This document shows positions 34,888 to 43,962 of a stretch of 64,000 nt of DNA, piece by piece. The first letter of the stretch is position 1. Each line of letters begins with the position of its first letter. A program made the position numbers and the translations under genes. The DNA lies in NCBI GenBank assembly GCA_958436175.1, contig CAUBJF010000005.1:1-64000 (forward strand), written 5' to 3'. The notes under the pieces were generated by a model. The model worked only from the letters and a program-made list of their open reading frames with translations. It searched no databases and was not told where the DNA came from. This DNA is from an uncultured Muribaculaceae bacterium (lineage in GTDB: Bacteria > Bacteroidota > Bacteroidia > Bacteroidales > Muribaculaceae).

Positions 34888-35964
34888 ATGATTATACCTC
34901 AATCAGAAATATTAAGTACTACTCGTCTTGGCAAGATTTTTGACAAGACAGTAGCGACGTACAAATATTTCTGGTTCATATCCATTCTGCAAATGCACGC
35001 CAAAAAGAATAATCTTCGAATGGATGTATGGGATATTGTCATTAGGATGGTGGCCAACGCTTGGTATCCAATACACTATTTTAAGTTATCTTTCGGGAAA
35101 AGCGATTCGCTTTTCGATATTGTCATGGATTTGCAGCAGATAACCGGTATTCCTATTGATTCCGATATTGAGACTATTAGCGCTGCCCTAACCGACAAAT
35201 TGGAGAACAGCGAGATAAAGAAACATTTGCGGATTTTAACTTTAAATGTTCCTTATCGTTTTCTCCGTCCATGGATCGACACATCTGACGATAAAGAAAT
35301 GGTTCTTCGTTCTCAAAAAATGGAGAATGGTTGCTTATATTCTCTCCACAAAGATGACAATGCGAACTTTTATATAACCATCAATCCGAAATGGGATAGC
35401 TATCTGCATAATCACTACGGTATATTAATGGATTTTGCATACTGGAATTTGACACATTTCTTGCAATCTCGAAATCCAAATGTACCTGCCATTTCTAATA
35501 AGCTCATTCGGCCAGCTAAACGAAATCCGTTAACAGCTCAGCATAATTACTGGGATATGGCTATGGAAATCGGTGGTCCCATCCGTTGTATATACACAAA
35601 TCAAGAACTTCATCCTTCGGAATACGATTTAGACCACTTCTTGCCTTGGAGTTTCGTCACACATAACTTAAACTGGAATCTGATTCCGGCAAATGACAGC
35701 ATCAATTCTTCGAAAAGCAATAAGCTGCCTGACCTGTCTATATATCTTCCCAAATTAGCAGTAGTTCAGCACGATTCTTTGAGAGTATGCGTCAAAGCCA
35801 ACAAAACAGCAAAGATTCTTGAAGACTATCTTTCGTTAGGATATACTCCACAAGAATTGGTTGAAATGGATGAAGTCCATTTTCTTGAAGTATACGAACG
35901 GATTTATAAGCCAATAACTCAGATAGCTATTAATATGGGTTATGACATATGGAAATCTAACTAA
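34888..35964 (+). CDS. HNH endonuclease domain protein
   Basis: A 358-residue protein. The HNH core is near residues 230-280: IRCIYTNQELHPSEYDLDHF (the DH pair), then NWNLIPANDSINSSKSNKLP with the central and final Asn and a Lys. The N-terminal 200 residues form a helical domain of their own (RLGKIFDKTVATYKYFWFIS), probably for substrate recognition. It starts 14 bases after the GIY-YIG gene and ends 2 bases before the methyltransferase-HIT gene. Confidence 0.8.
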   Translation: MIIPQSEILSTTRLGKIFDKTVATYKYFWFISILQMHAKKNNLRMDVWDIVIRMVANAWYPIHYFKLSFGKSDSLFDIVMDLQQITGIPIDSDIETISAALTDKLENSEIKKHLRILTLNVPYRFLRPWIDTSDDKEMVLRSQKMENGCLYSLHKDDNANFYITINPKWDSYLHNHYGILMDFAYWNLTHFLQSRNPNVPAISNKLIRPAKRNPLTAQHNYWDMAMEIGGPIRCIYTNQELHPSEYDLDHFLPWSFVTHNLNWNLIPANDSINSSKSNKLPDLSIYLPKLAVVQHDSLRVCVKANKTAKILEDYLSLGYTPQELVEMDEVHFLEVYERIYKPITQIAINMGYDIWKSN

Positions 35965-35966
35965 CC

Positions 35967-36830
35967 ATGGAAATAGAGAAGATCAATCACCCATACCTTA
36001 CAGCCATAAAGCGCACAGATATTTCTGTGCCAACACGCTATCTGCTCAAAAATGGTCTGTTGAAGGGACGTATACTCGATTTTGGTTGCGGCTTTGGATT
36101 TGACACAGACGAGCTCAAAAATCAAGGACATAATATTACAGGTTATGACTACTACTATCGTCCAGACTTCCCCGAAGGAAAGTTCGACACTATAGTTTGT
36201 AACTACGTCCTCAATGTTTTAGAACCTTACGCACAAGCAGAAGTCTTAATGAATGTAACCAACCTCTTGCATCCCAAAGGCACTGCCTACTTTGCAGTGC
36301 GCCGCGATTTGGAAGAAGAAGGATTCCGGCTTCATGCGATTCACAAACAATATACATATCAATGCAATGTAAAATTGCCATTTAAGAGTTTGATATGTAA
36401 TAGGAGCTATGAGCTTTACCAGTACAACCATTTCAACAAACTTCCGCGCATTGAAGGCGAAAACTGTCCATTCTGTCGCTTGTCTCGACGTGTTGAGATA
36501 ATCTGCGAAACAGCTACATGTGTTGCATTTTATGATGGCTACCCAGTATCACCAGGTCATGCATTGATAATTCCTAAGCGTCATGTTGCATCGTATTTTG
36601 ACCTTTCCAATCATGAAAGAGAGGCAATGAATGTGATGTTACAATATGTCAAGCAGAAAGTCGATGAGCGTTACCACCCCGACGGCTACAACATCGGCAT
36701 CAATGTAAATGAAGCCGCAGGTCAGTCCGTATTCCATGTTCACATGCACCTCATACCCCGTTACAAAGGCGACGTGCTAAATCCCAAAGGCGGCATCCGA
36801 GGTGTAATACCCTGTAAACAAAAATATTAA
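35967..36830 (+). CDS. SAM methyltransferase-HIT domain fusion protein
   Basis: A 287-residue two-domain protein. The first half is a class I methyltransferase (ILDFGCGFGFDTDEL is motif I, with VCNYVLNVLEPYAQAEVL and GTAYFAVRRD following). The second half is a HIT nucleotide hydrolase/transferase: ENCPFCRLSRRVEI at its start, PVSPGHALIIPKRHV, and the HIT triad HVHMHLIP with the catalytic central His. Metal-binding cysteines (CPFC) are present. A methyl mark and a nucleotidyl-ester cleaving activity in one chain suggest action on a modified nucleic acid or nucleotide; inference. Confidence 0.85.
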   Translation: MEIEKINHPYLTAIKRTDISVPTRYLLKNGLLKGRILDFGCGFGFDTDELKNQGHNITGYDYYYRPDFPEGKFDTIVCNYVLNVLEPYAQAEVLMNVTNLLHPKGTAYFAVRRDLEEEGFRLHAIHKQYTYQCNVKLPFKSLICNRSYELYQYNHFNKLPRIEGENCPFCRLSRRVEIICETATCVAFYDGYPVSPGHALIIPKRHVASYFDLSNHEREAMNVMLQYVKQKVDERYHPDGYNIGINVNEAAGQSVFHVHMHLIPRYKGDVLNPKGGIRGVIPCKQKY

Positions 36831-36893
36831 ACAATACAACATTCAATATATACTCTAATCCATAGGCCTATCTATGATAATCTACTTTATTAT

Positions 36894-38707
36894 ATGGAAA
36901 TTGAACAGTCAAAACATACAGTAGATAGTATCCGAGCATATCTTGAATCCCAATATCAGACCAGGGACATAAATTATATTCTATTTTCCGACATATCCTC
37001 TGATGACGAATTGGTATTGAAAGAAATGGGTTATAATCGTTTCCTATTGAGCGAGAATTTTGATAAAGTATGGGAAACGGCAAATTTGGATGAACCCACA
37101 AAAAATGATGTCATTGCTTATTGTACCCGACGGCTAATAGAGACACTGAACCAACATCTATTAGCAAGATATAATCATGCCTTATTGGTTATGACAAAAA
37201 ACAATTTGTATGCCAATGGATCTATAGAAGCGTACTTTAAGGTCGCGGATCTATACCTTAAGGAATCAAAAAAGGATACACAATTAGCCTTTGAGTTCCT
37301 CAACACTGTAAAATGTCTTTTGCAACTCTGTATTTCGTATAACAAAGCTAAGATTGCCGGTTTAGTTGCATATCTTCAAAAAATACTTGACCAAAATTAT
37401 TCCAAGAAACTCAAAACGGGCGTTTTAGGTATCCTCGCATGTGAAGGGGTATTCAAAGCAAAAGACATACAAAGTTTACCTGATAAATGTCTTGAAATCT
37501 ATGATGAAATCGAGGATGATAATGGGAAAGGAAGAGTACTGGAAATAGGCCTGACATTGAGCCAGCGTCTTAATGACAATGAAAAGATACATGTTTTTGC
37601 CGAACTGTTAGGCGATATTACACTGTTGGATATTCAGGAGTATGATGGAGTAAATATGGCCATTTCTCATATGAATGAAATAGTTTACCAAAAGGCTATC
37701 ACTTATTATAAATTGGCAAAGAATGAGGATAAAGCTAGAGCAACAACATTAAGATTGGAAGAAAATCGAACTCATCACCAATATCCAAGAATTCCAATCT
37801 ATACAAAAGCTGACAACCGAGAGCTGTTTGTAAAGTCTCTTAACCAACTTGTCAGAGGAACTCTTGAAAAGAGTTTATTGGAAATCTTATATCCAATTTG
37901 TAGATTTAACCAGTCTTCTTTGCTTATAACTAATGAACAAATTGAGGACTTTGCGTCCAAGACCGATGATTATTACTATACCAGTTGTTTTGAAGCTGTG
38001 AGTGTCGATAAGTGGGGGAACAAACATCCAACTACTCACAAGGCGGTTTGTATACGTGATTCATTCTGTATATGGTTTAGACAATCAACATTACTGTATA
38101 TACCGATTTTACTTTGTAATTGTATGAAATATAAAAAACGAAATATCAACCAATTTCGTGGAGCACTGAAGAAATCAGGGCTATTTGTATCCATTCCTGT
38201 AAAGCGTTCAGGAGGTTATGTCCATATTTCCTTATATGATATTGTAGGCAGAGGACTTGAAGATTTTATTAGACAGAATAATGAGTCGTTCAAAGACAAC
38301 CCAAAGGCAGATTGGAGATTTAGTATCGATTTCCTTACCCCAAAATTTGAATTCATAATCGAAGTATCGCGAGTATATTGGATATCCCTGTGGTTAAAAC
38401 TCAGAAAGACGGAGAAGTACAGTTTATCACAATAGAGAAAATCCTATCAGACCCTAAATTAAAGGATGTTTTCAATGATGATGACATCTTACTTTTTAAG
38501 CATACATTTACCAAAGATGGCATGAATGTGAGAAATAACGTTGCCCACGGTCTATATCTCCCTGAAGATTACACCAAGGAAATAGCCGTGTTGGTTTTCT
38601 TGAGTGTATTACGTTTATGTAAATATACAGACTTTATTGTCACACAATATAATGAACAATCAGAAACTGCATCAGAAACTGTCGACAAAGACGCTTTGAA
38701 CAATTGA
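36894..38707 (+). pseudogene. DUF4209-like protein with HEPN-type motif, frameshifted
   Basis: The gene is read in two frames: 36894 to about 38360, then to 38707. The first frame gives a helical protein of about 490 residues; the second gives its C-terminus. Joining them at FEFII then RSIASILDIPVVK restores a continuous DUF4209-like end with RNNVAHG, an R-x4-H motif like those of HEPN ribonucleases. One missing base near 38358-38362 explains the break. The open frame past the break adds about 25 unrelated residues. It is last in the operon (63 bases after the HIT gene). The family call rests on the C-terminal motif and is moderate. Confidence 0.6.
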
Positions 38708-38893
38708 GCAGTTTGTGAGAAATCACGATTTATAAATATCTCAATATGTACAGAGTCATCTTAATTTGGAAATTATCATGTACTTGCAATCTCATAAAAC
38801 GATGCCATCTAAATGCTTTTATGAAGATATTTCAGTTGGATAGTAAGCATATCAAAGGCGACATTATTATAGAAAAGATTATTGGAATTTGTT
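38708..38893. other. Non-coding gap
   Basis: AT-rich sequence with stops in all frames; I see no clear promoter or repeat. It separates the defence-type operon from the RhuM remnant. Confidence 0.4.
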
Positions 38894-39241
38894 ATGGCTA
38901 AGAAGTTAGAGATCCGAAACAGTACGGCGGAGTTCTTGACTTTCATTTTAGAAGGCAAGGAGGATGGTGTGCAGGTGGCTTATAGAGACGAAACAATCTG
39001 GGCGACGCAGAAGGCTATGGCACAACTGTTTGATGTAGGTGTTCCAGCTATAAACAAGCATCTGAACAATATATACTCTGATGGAGAACTATCTCAGTCT
39101 TCAACAATTTCCAAAATGGAAATAGTTCAAATGGAAGGTATCCGTGAAGTAACGCGTCAAGTAGATTTTTACAATCTCGATGCGATTTCCGACTTCGACA
39201 TCTTCAACAACAGCTACCTATTACCCTTAAACATCGAATAA
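38894..39241 (+). pseudogene. RhuM family protein, truncated
   Basis: A 115-residue frame with the RhuM N-terminal pattern: EDGVQVAYRDETIWATQKAM, VGVPAINKHLNNIYSDGEL and REVTRQVDFYNLDAI. In full-length members this continues with IISVGYRVNS and about 200 more residues. Here the sequence changes to SDFDIFNNSYLLPLNIE and stops. It is a 3' deletion; whether the remaining N-domain still acts is unknown. Confidence 0.7.
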
Positions 39242-39248
39242 TACGACT

Positions 39249-40364
39249 ATGGCATACGAGGAGAGATATAAGGAGTTTGAGCAGTATCTCGCTTCCGGGG
39301 AACCGAGAGTGGAGGAACGTGCGCGCAACTGGTCGATGGCTATCGGTTTGCAGGATGTTGACCGGTTGAAGCCGTCGGAGTTTCTGCTTGAACAGGCTAA
39401 AGCTAATATTGAGGGGAAGATTTCGAGCGAGGAAGTCGGCAAAAGACTTGAGGAGTATTATAATCAGAAATCGGTTCGAGAGAAAGCTGAGGCCGACGGA
39501 ACCTTTGAGGCAGACCGAGTGGCAGACCGAATCAATCTTCTTTTGGCGGAGAAGGCTTTTACATTCTCCCCTATGGAGTTGTCGCGCATACATGGCTTTC
39601 TTTTCAAAGGTGTTCTGCCCCATGCCGGACAGTTCCGAACATATAACATTACTAAGAATCAATGGATTCTTGACGGTGATACAATCAGCTATGGCAGCGC
39701 GGACTCTTTGTCGGAACTTCTGAATTATGACTTCGGCGAGGAAAGGAAATTTGATTATGGTACCGTTTCTTCTAAGGACGCTATCAAACATATCGTACGA
39801 TTCATTTCAGGCATCTGGCAGATTCACGCTTTTGGCGAAGGTAACACTCGCACGACTGCGGTATTTCTTATAAAGTATCTCAAAAGTTTCGGCTTCGAAG
39901 TAAACAATGAGAGTTTTGAAAAGCATTCATGGTTCTTCCGCAATGCTCTCGTCCGTTCACAATACGAGAATATCCCCAAAGGCATTCACCGGACATTCGA
40001 GCCATTGGAGCGATTTATGAATTTCACTGTTTTCTGTATTCCTGCAGACCTCCGCAATCGCACACTACATATCCGTTGGACTGAGCCATTGCGCCAGGAT
40101 GGCGTTTTAGAAGAAGCTAAACGCCAAAATGACGTTTCGGAAACGCCAATATCCTTAAACGAACGATTGTCGCTAAAAGAAATGGCGGTCATGCAATTGA
40201 TAATGGCAGACTCTAAAATATCCATTGCTTCTATCACATCCAAAACCGGACTATCAAGACGCACCGTAGATAGAGTCATTGCTACGCTTAAAGAAAAGGG
40301 TATACTCGTCCGGCAGGGAGCAAAAAATAACACTACTTGGGCTATTAATTTTCCAAAACAATAA
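39249..40364 (+). CDS. Fic family protein with variant active site
   Basis: A 371-residue protein. The active site reads HAFGEGNTR (193-201), a match to HxFx(D/E)GNxR but with Thr in place of the usual Gly. An N-terminal helix carries KANIEGKISSEEVGKRL (about 51-67), resembling the inhibitory/VbhA-like segment but with Lys where Ser or Thr is usual. The C-terminal ~70 residues form a winged helix (SIASITSKTGLSRRTVDRVI). It starts 7 bases after the RhuM remnant. Confidence 0.88.
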   Translation: MAYEERYKEFEQYLASGEPRVEERARNWSMAIGLQDVDRLKPSEFLLEQAKANIEGKISSEEVGKRLEEYYNQKSVREKAEADGTFEADRVADRINLLLAEKAFTFSPMELSRIHGFLFKGVLPHAGQFRTYNITKNQWILDGDTISYGSADSLSELLNYDFGEERKFDYGTVSSKDAIKHIVRFISGIWQIHAFGEGNTRTTAVFLIKYLKSFGFEVNNESFEKHSWFFRNALVRSQYENIPKGIHRTFEPLERFMNFTVFCIPADLRNRTLHIRWTEPLRQDGVLEEAKRQNDVSETPISLNERLSLKEMAVMQLIMADSKISIASITSKTGLSRRTVDRVIATLKEKGILVRQGAKNNTTWAINFPKQ

Positions 40365-40442
40365 TGCAATATAATCCTTATATTGGATAGCGGATTATCT
40401 TTAATTTAACCATCAATATATAGGTTTTTTAAAGTTGAATGT

Positions 40443-41304
40443 ATGATTTTTTCAGGTGAAGACATGCCTAGAAATTTTGGCGATGAGTATGACAATCATA
40501 AAGTTTTCTCATATCTAAAAGACATAATGGCATTCTATGATACTTTGTCATATAGCAATTATACCCCTGTAGATTATGCATCTCTATCGCATCAAAAAGT
40601 AAAATACTAAACACACTCCATATATCTATAGCTCATTGGCTGGTACGATTGAATCAATTTATGTCTTGCTACATAATGGAAGATGTAATGACGCAATGTC
40701 GCTAGTGAGATAATATTGTGATTCCATAATATTGGAAATATATATCCGTTTTTTAGTCAAAGAAATTCGCAATAAAGTCCTTGAAGAATCATTTTTAGAC
40801 TATATTCAAAATAATGCAATAACAAAATGGATTGACGCCGAGAGCCGATTGCTTGATGAAAAAGATATGAAGACTGTATTTGGAAAGATATCAACCTCAT
40901 TTCCAGCGTTAACCGATCTATTTCAGTTAAGGGATAGCAAAGCATTATATCGTAAACTCCGAGATTTATGTAATGACAATCTGCATAATAACTATCTGTA
41001 TACAATTATAGCAAACGATGCTGAAATGATTAGAGGGCAAAAAAGGCTAAGGTCAGTTATGATGAACAATATTTTCAAATCACTGAGCTTTTTCTTCTCT
41101 ATCCATTTTGCATTCATATATTGTGGAGATTCTAATTACATGATGTCATCCGATTATATTGACTACCTGGATTGCGGCTCACAGCCACCAGAAGGAAGCG
41201 AAAGATGGGTCGCACCATCTGTAGCTACTGCATTTGACATTGTAAAGAATACGGTTCCCAATGTTGCAGATTATCTCATTGGCCTAGATATAATGGATTT
41301 ATAA
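40443..41304 (+). pseudogene. Broken gene of unknown family
   Basis: A first frame from 40443 (MIFSGEDMPRNFGDEYDNHK) stops at 40610. The reading resumes in another frame at about 40621 (YSSLAGTIESIYVLLHNGRC), meets TAA at 40711-40713 and continues in the same frame from 40732 to 41304. Joining these gives one helical protein of about 280 residues with no membrane segment. I do not recognise it. At least one frameshift and one nonsense codon are needed, so it is decayed. Confidence 0.55.
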
Positions 41305-41502
41305 ATTCGTAAATGTCTTGGAATTTCGACGATTTCTTGTTACTTTTGTAGGTGAAAGTAGCAGCGATATGGCTGCAGAAATGGAGGCTGTGACAACCTC
41401 GGATATGAATAAAATGCTAAAATGTTTACTTTCAATCACTTTCAGCAAGTGAGGTTGAACCAGTTAAACATCAAAGTCTTGACACGCAAGCGGTTGTTGA
41501 AA

Positions 41503-41518
41503 CTGCATCGGCAAGTAG
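41503..41518 (+). repeat. Middle att copy between the tandem elements
   Basis: CTGCATCGGCAAGTAG shares TGCATCGGCAA with the mnmE end and TGCATCGGCAAGTAGC (41504-41519) with the right-hand copy. It is not inside a gene. Confidence 0.75.
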
Positions 41519-41560
41519 CCTATTGGTGACAACTGGTGAAATCTTGTGTAAAACATTGAA

Positions 41561-41588
41561 AAGTCGCTTGTTATCAGGCGGCTTTTTT
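41561..41588 (+). terminator. Hairpin terminator at the left end of element B
   Basis: AAGTCGC (41561-41567) pairs with GCGGCTT (41578-41584, one G-T pair) and is followed by TTTT. It is placed about 45 bases after the att copy, as in element A. Confidence 0.65.
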
Positions 41589-41776
41589 CATGCTCATACC
41601 TCTTTATAACCGCTTTTCATCCCTTTTTACCTGTGTTTTTGTACCCGATTTGTAGCAAGTCGGTCAATCCAGTCAATGCGTGCCGCAAGGTCGTGGACGA
41701 TTTGCACATGGTTGCACGCCATTGCACGCGCTTGCACACTTTTAACAAAATATTAACAGAATTAAAACGTAAAAGG

Positions 41777-42661
41777 ATGAGTAGCACTATTGAAATCACC
41801 AAGACTTGCGAGTGGTGTGGCAACAAGTTCATCGCTCGCAAATGCACAACGCGATATTGTTCCAAGCGTTGTGCAGAACACGCTTACAAAGATGCCAAGC
41901 GAAAGGAGCATGTAGCCAAGGAACAGACGAAAGCATCCCAGCCTAAGAATATTGAGGAAAGCCCTTTCATGACTCCGAGTCAATGCGCTCTACTATTAGG
42001 AGTAAGCCGAAGGAGCATCTACAATTATCTCGCCACAAACGCTATCCCCTGTTATCAGTTCAAGGGCAAAACCCTTATCAGCAGGGAGAGCCTTAATGCT
42101 CTCTTTGACGGCTCTCATCTCTATCAGTTGAGACCGGCAAAAGAGAAACAGCCGATAACAGAGTTCTACACTACAAAAGAAGTGCTTGAGAAATTCGGTA
42201 TCAGCAACTCATGGCTGTTCAAGGCAGCGAAAGAAAACAACTTTCCGAAAATTACCCAACGAGGCAAAACGCTCTGGAGCAAATCACACATCGACCGATT
42301 CTTTGCCAAGTCAGCCCCGAAAGAAGAAATTACCGAATGGTACACGGCAGCAGAGATACAGGAGCGTTATGGCATGACGCTCTCGGCAATCTATAATCTT
42401 GTGTCGAAAGAGAATATTCCGAAGAAGAAGGTCGGATGCGAGGCAAGATACTCAAAATGGCACTTTGACAAAGCCAAAGGTGTTGCCGTCGATGAGCCGG
42501 ACACCTATACCATGCAGGAGGCAATGGCAAAATACAGTATGACACGCGACCAGCTTTACCATTATATCAAGACCTACGGCATAAGTAAGGTTAAGGTTGG
42601 CAGAATCATCAAAATATCCAAGCAAGAGCTTGATAATCTGTTTGCTCCGCCCACGATATGA
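41777..42661 (+). CDS. Zinc-finger multi-HTH DNA-binding protein of element B
   Basis: A 294-residue homologue of the element A protein at 25110. ATG at 41777 is chosen by alignment of the zinc segment (CEWCGNKFIARKCTTRYC, then SKRCAEHAYKD). Four HTH units follow instead of three: MTPSQCALLLGVSRRSIYNY, YTTKEVLEKFGISNSWLFKA, YTAAEIQERYGMTLSAIYNL and YTMQEAMAKYSMTRDQLYHY. The extra unit suggests recognition of a different site array, in line with the different repeat (GGTGGA) downstream. Confidence 0.75.
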   Translation: MSSTIEITKTCEWCGNKFIARKCTTRYCSKRCAEHAYKDAKRKEHVAKEQTKASQPKNIEESPFMTPSQCALLLGVSRRSIYNYLATNAIPCYQFKGKTLISRESLNALFDGSHLYQLRPAKEKQPITEFYTTKEVLEKFGISNSWLFKAAKENNFPKITQRGKTLWSKSHIDRFFAKSAPKEEITEWYTAAEIQERYGMTLSAIYNLVSKENIPKKKVGCEARYSKWHFDKAKGVAVDEPDTYTMQEAMAKYSMTRDQLYHYIKTYGISKVKVGRIIKISKQELDNLFAPPTI

Positions 42662-42664
42662 TGC

Positions 42665-42722
42665 GGTGGATTTGTGGTGGACTGTCGGTGGAAATGCCCC
42701 GACACCGGGTGTCTGAGTCCAC
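42665..42722 (+). promoter_or_regulatory. GGTGGA site array before the truncated integrase
   Basis: GGTGGA at 42665, 42676 and 42687 (11-base period) is followed by the palindrome GACACC-G-GGTGTC (42701-42713) and an inverted GTCCAC (42717-42722). The layout of three direct sites, then inverted sites, then the integrase start repeats that of element A with a different sequence. Confidence 0.6.
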
Positions 42723-42772
42723 TGTTTGAACACTTCCTACCTTCGTATCAAATCTTTTAATTCACAACGCAC

Positions 42773-43492
42773 ATGAATACATGCACCAAAGTTTTCCTTC
42801 GCAAGAAGGCTATATCGGGTGGACGCATCTCGCTCTATCTTGATTTCTATCCTGCCATCCGTAATCCCCATACCAACCGGATGAGCCGCCGAGAAACCCT
42901 TGGCATCTATATCTACGCCTCGCCCAAGAACGAGCGCGAAAAACAATTCAACGCCTCTATGGAGGAAAAAGCGGAGGCTATCCGTTGCCGACGCTTCGAG
43001 CAACTTCTCAACGAGCAGTTTGACTTCCTCGACAAAGAGAAGCTGCGCATGGACTTCCTCGCCTACTTCAAGCAGAAGTGCCGTCAGAAATACCAGAAAT
43101 GGGATTGCGTTCTGCGCCACTTCACTATCTATCGTTCAGTGCGCTCGCGCATCAATGGCTCCTATTCAGAGTTTATAACCGGTATGGAGAAGGAGATTCT
43201 ATCCGGCTCCGACGAGCAACGCGACAGCATAAAGACTGAGACCGTCAAACGCGAAGAAACGGGGATACCGTTCCGCAATTTCCAACCGCATGACCACTGG
43301 AAACCGGAGCCGCCAAAGCCCAAGACTGAAAAACCTGACCCCCAAAAAGAAGCCGAAATCGACAGATTCCCGCTACCGCATCAGCGAAAATCAAGGCTGA
43401 CACCCGGCGAAATCCAAGCCATCAAGGATATGAGAGCCAGCCCGAATATCCCCGAAGACGCCAAGCCGGAACTGCCCGAAGGATACGAATAA
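42773..43492 (+). pseudogene. Integrase N-terminus fused to an unrelated C-terminal tail
   Basis: Residues 1 to about 120 align well with the element A integrase (TKVFLRKKAISGGRISLYLD, AIRNP, EKAEAIRCRRFEQL, QKYQKW). After about 43133 the sequence becomes RSVRSRINGSYSEFITGMEK and a proline/lysine-rich tail ending in LPEGYE, which is not integrase. The core-binding and catalytic domains, with all catalytic residues, are missing. The frame stays open, so it is an in-frame deletion fusion. The tail is probably the end of another element gene that I cannot name. Confidence 0.75.
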
Positions 43493-43521
43493 TATCCCCT
43501 GAGCAACAGCTCACAATCCCT

Positions 43522-43565
43522 AAAGACAGGCAACCTCGACATCACTGCCGAGATTGCCTGTCTTT
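43522..43565. terminator. Strong bidirectional terminator
   Basis: Arms 43522-43538 and 43549-43565 pair over 17 bases with one mismatch (AAAGACAGGCAA against its complement at the ends), with a 10-base loop. It ends the fusion gene and the convergent minus-strand coiled-coil gene. Confidence 0.85.
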
Positions 43566-43589
43566 GTTTATGTATGATTAAGCTGTTTC

Positions 43590-43961
43590 TTACTTACTGG
43601 ATGGCAACAAACCAGCCGATTTGACCCTATCAGTAAGTTCTGTCATTTCGGTATCTGTCAGTTGTCGCATGGATGTATCACGCTTTACTGAATTTGTATT
43701 ATGTTCTTTACTTACACTTTTGCGAAGTGCCTTTTGTTCTCTCTGAAATTCTGCCTTTTCGCGGAGATATTCTTTTTTCATTTCGGAATACTCTCGGCGC
43801 AGTTCTTCCTGTTCAACTTCCAGTTCGGCCTGTTCTTCGGCTAATTCTACCTGTTCGCGCTCGAATTCAGCCTGTTCTGTTGCGTAATCCGAATCCGTGT
43901 TATTGCAATAGATGAAGCATCTTGCCATCATTGCGAATATTGTTATAAGTATTGCTTTCAT
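43590..43961 (-). CDS. Small exported coiled-coil protein
   Basis: A 123-residue protein. The hydrophobic start (AILITIFAMMARCFIYC) may be a signal or lipoprotein sequence. Residues about 28-80 are a Glu/Gln-rich repeat of seven-residue type (EQAELEVEQEELRREYSEMK), a long coiled coil. It directly follows the receptor gene (1-base gap) on the same strand and may be its partner. I do not recognise the family. Confidence 0.6.
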   Translation of the reverse strand: MKAILITIFAMMARCFIYCNNTDSDYATEQAEFEREQVELAEEQAELEVEQEELRREYSEMKKEYLREKAEFQREQKALRKSVSKEHNTNSVKRDTSMRQLTDTEMTELTDRVKSAGLLPSSK

Positions 43962-43962
43962 A

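Larger units (their letters stand above)
24832..41518 (+). mobile_element. Element A: integrative mobilizable element with defence/toxin cargo
   Basis: Bounded by the att core at 24814-24831 and the copy at 41503-41518. It contains, in order, a multi-HTH protein, an intact tyrosine integrase, an antitoxin remnant, a Fic protein, an excisionase-like protein, replication-like proteins, MobC, a relaxase, and then cargo. It has a relaxase but no mating-pair genes, so it would need a helper for transfer. It is more AT-rich than the flanking core, most strongly in the cargo (33.9-41.3 kb). Confidence 0.75.
41305..41776 (+). other. Element A/B junction, mostly non-coding
   Basis: Holds a -7 element TACTTTTG (41341-41348), a 28-codon frame from 41369 to 41452 that may be a truncated gene start, the middle att copy (41503-41518) and a terminator (41561-41588). 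Confidence 0.5.

Noticed and set aside
38355..38440. Programmed frameshift to make the full DUF4209-like protein
   Set aside because: No slippery heptamer is visible at the join; a lost base is simpler.
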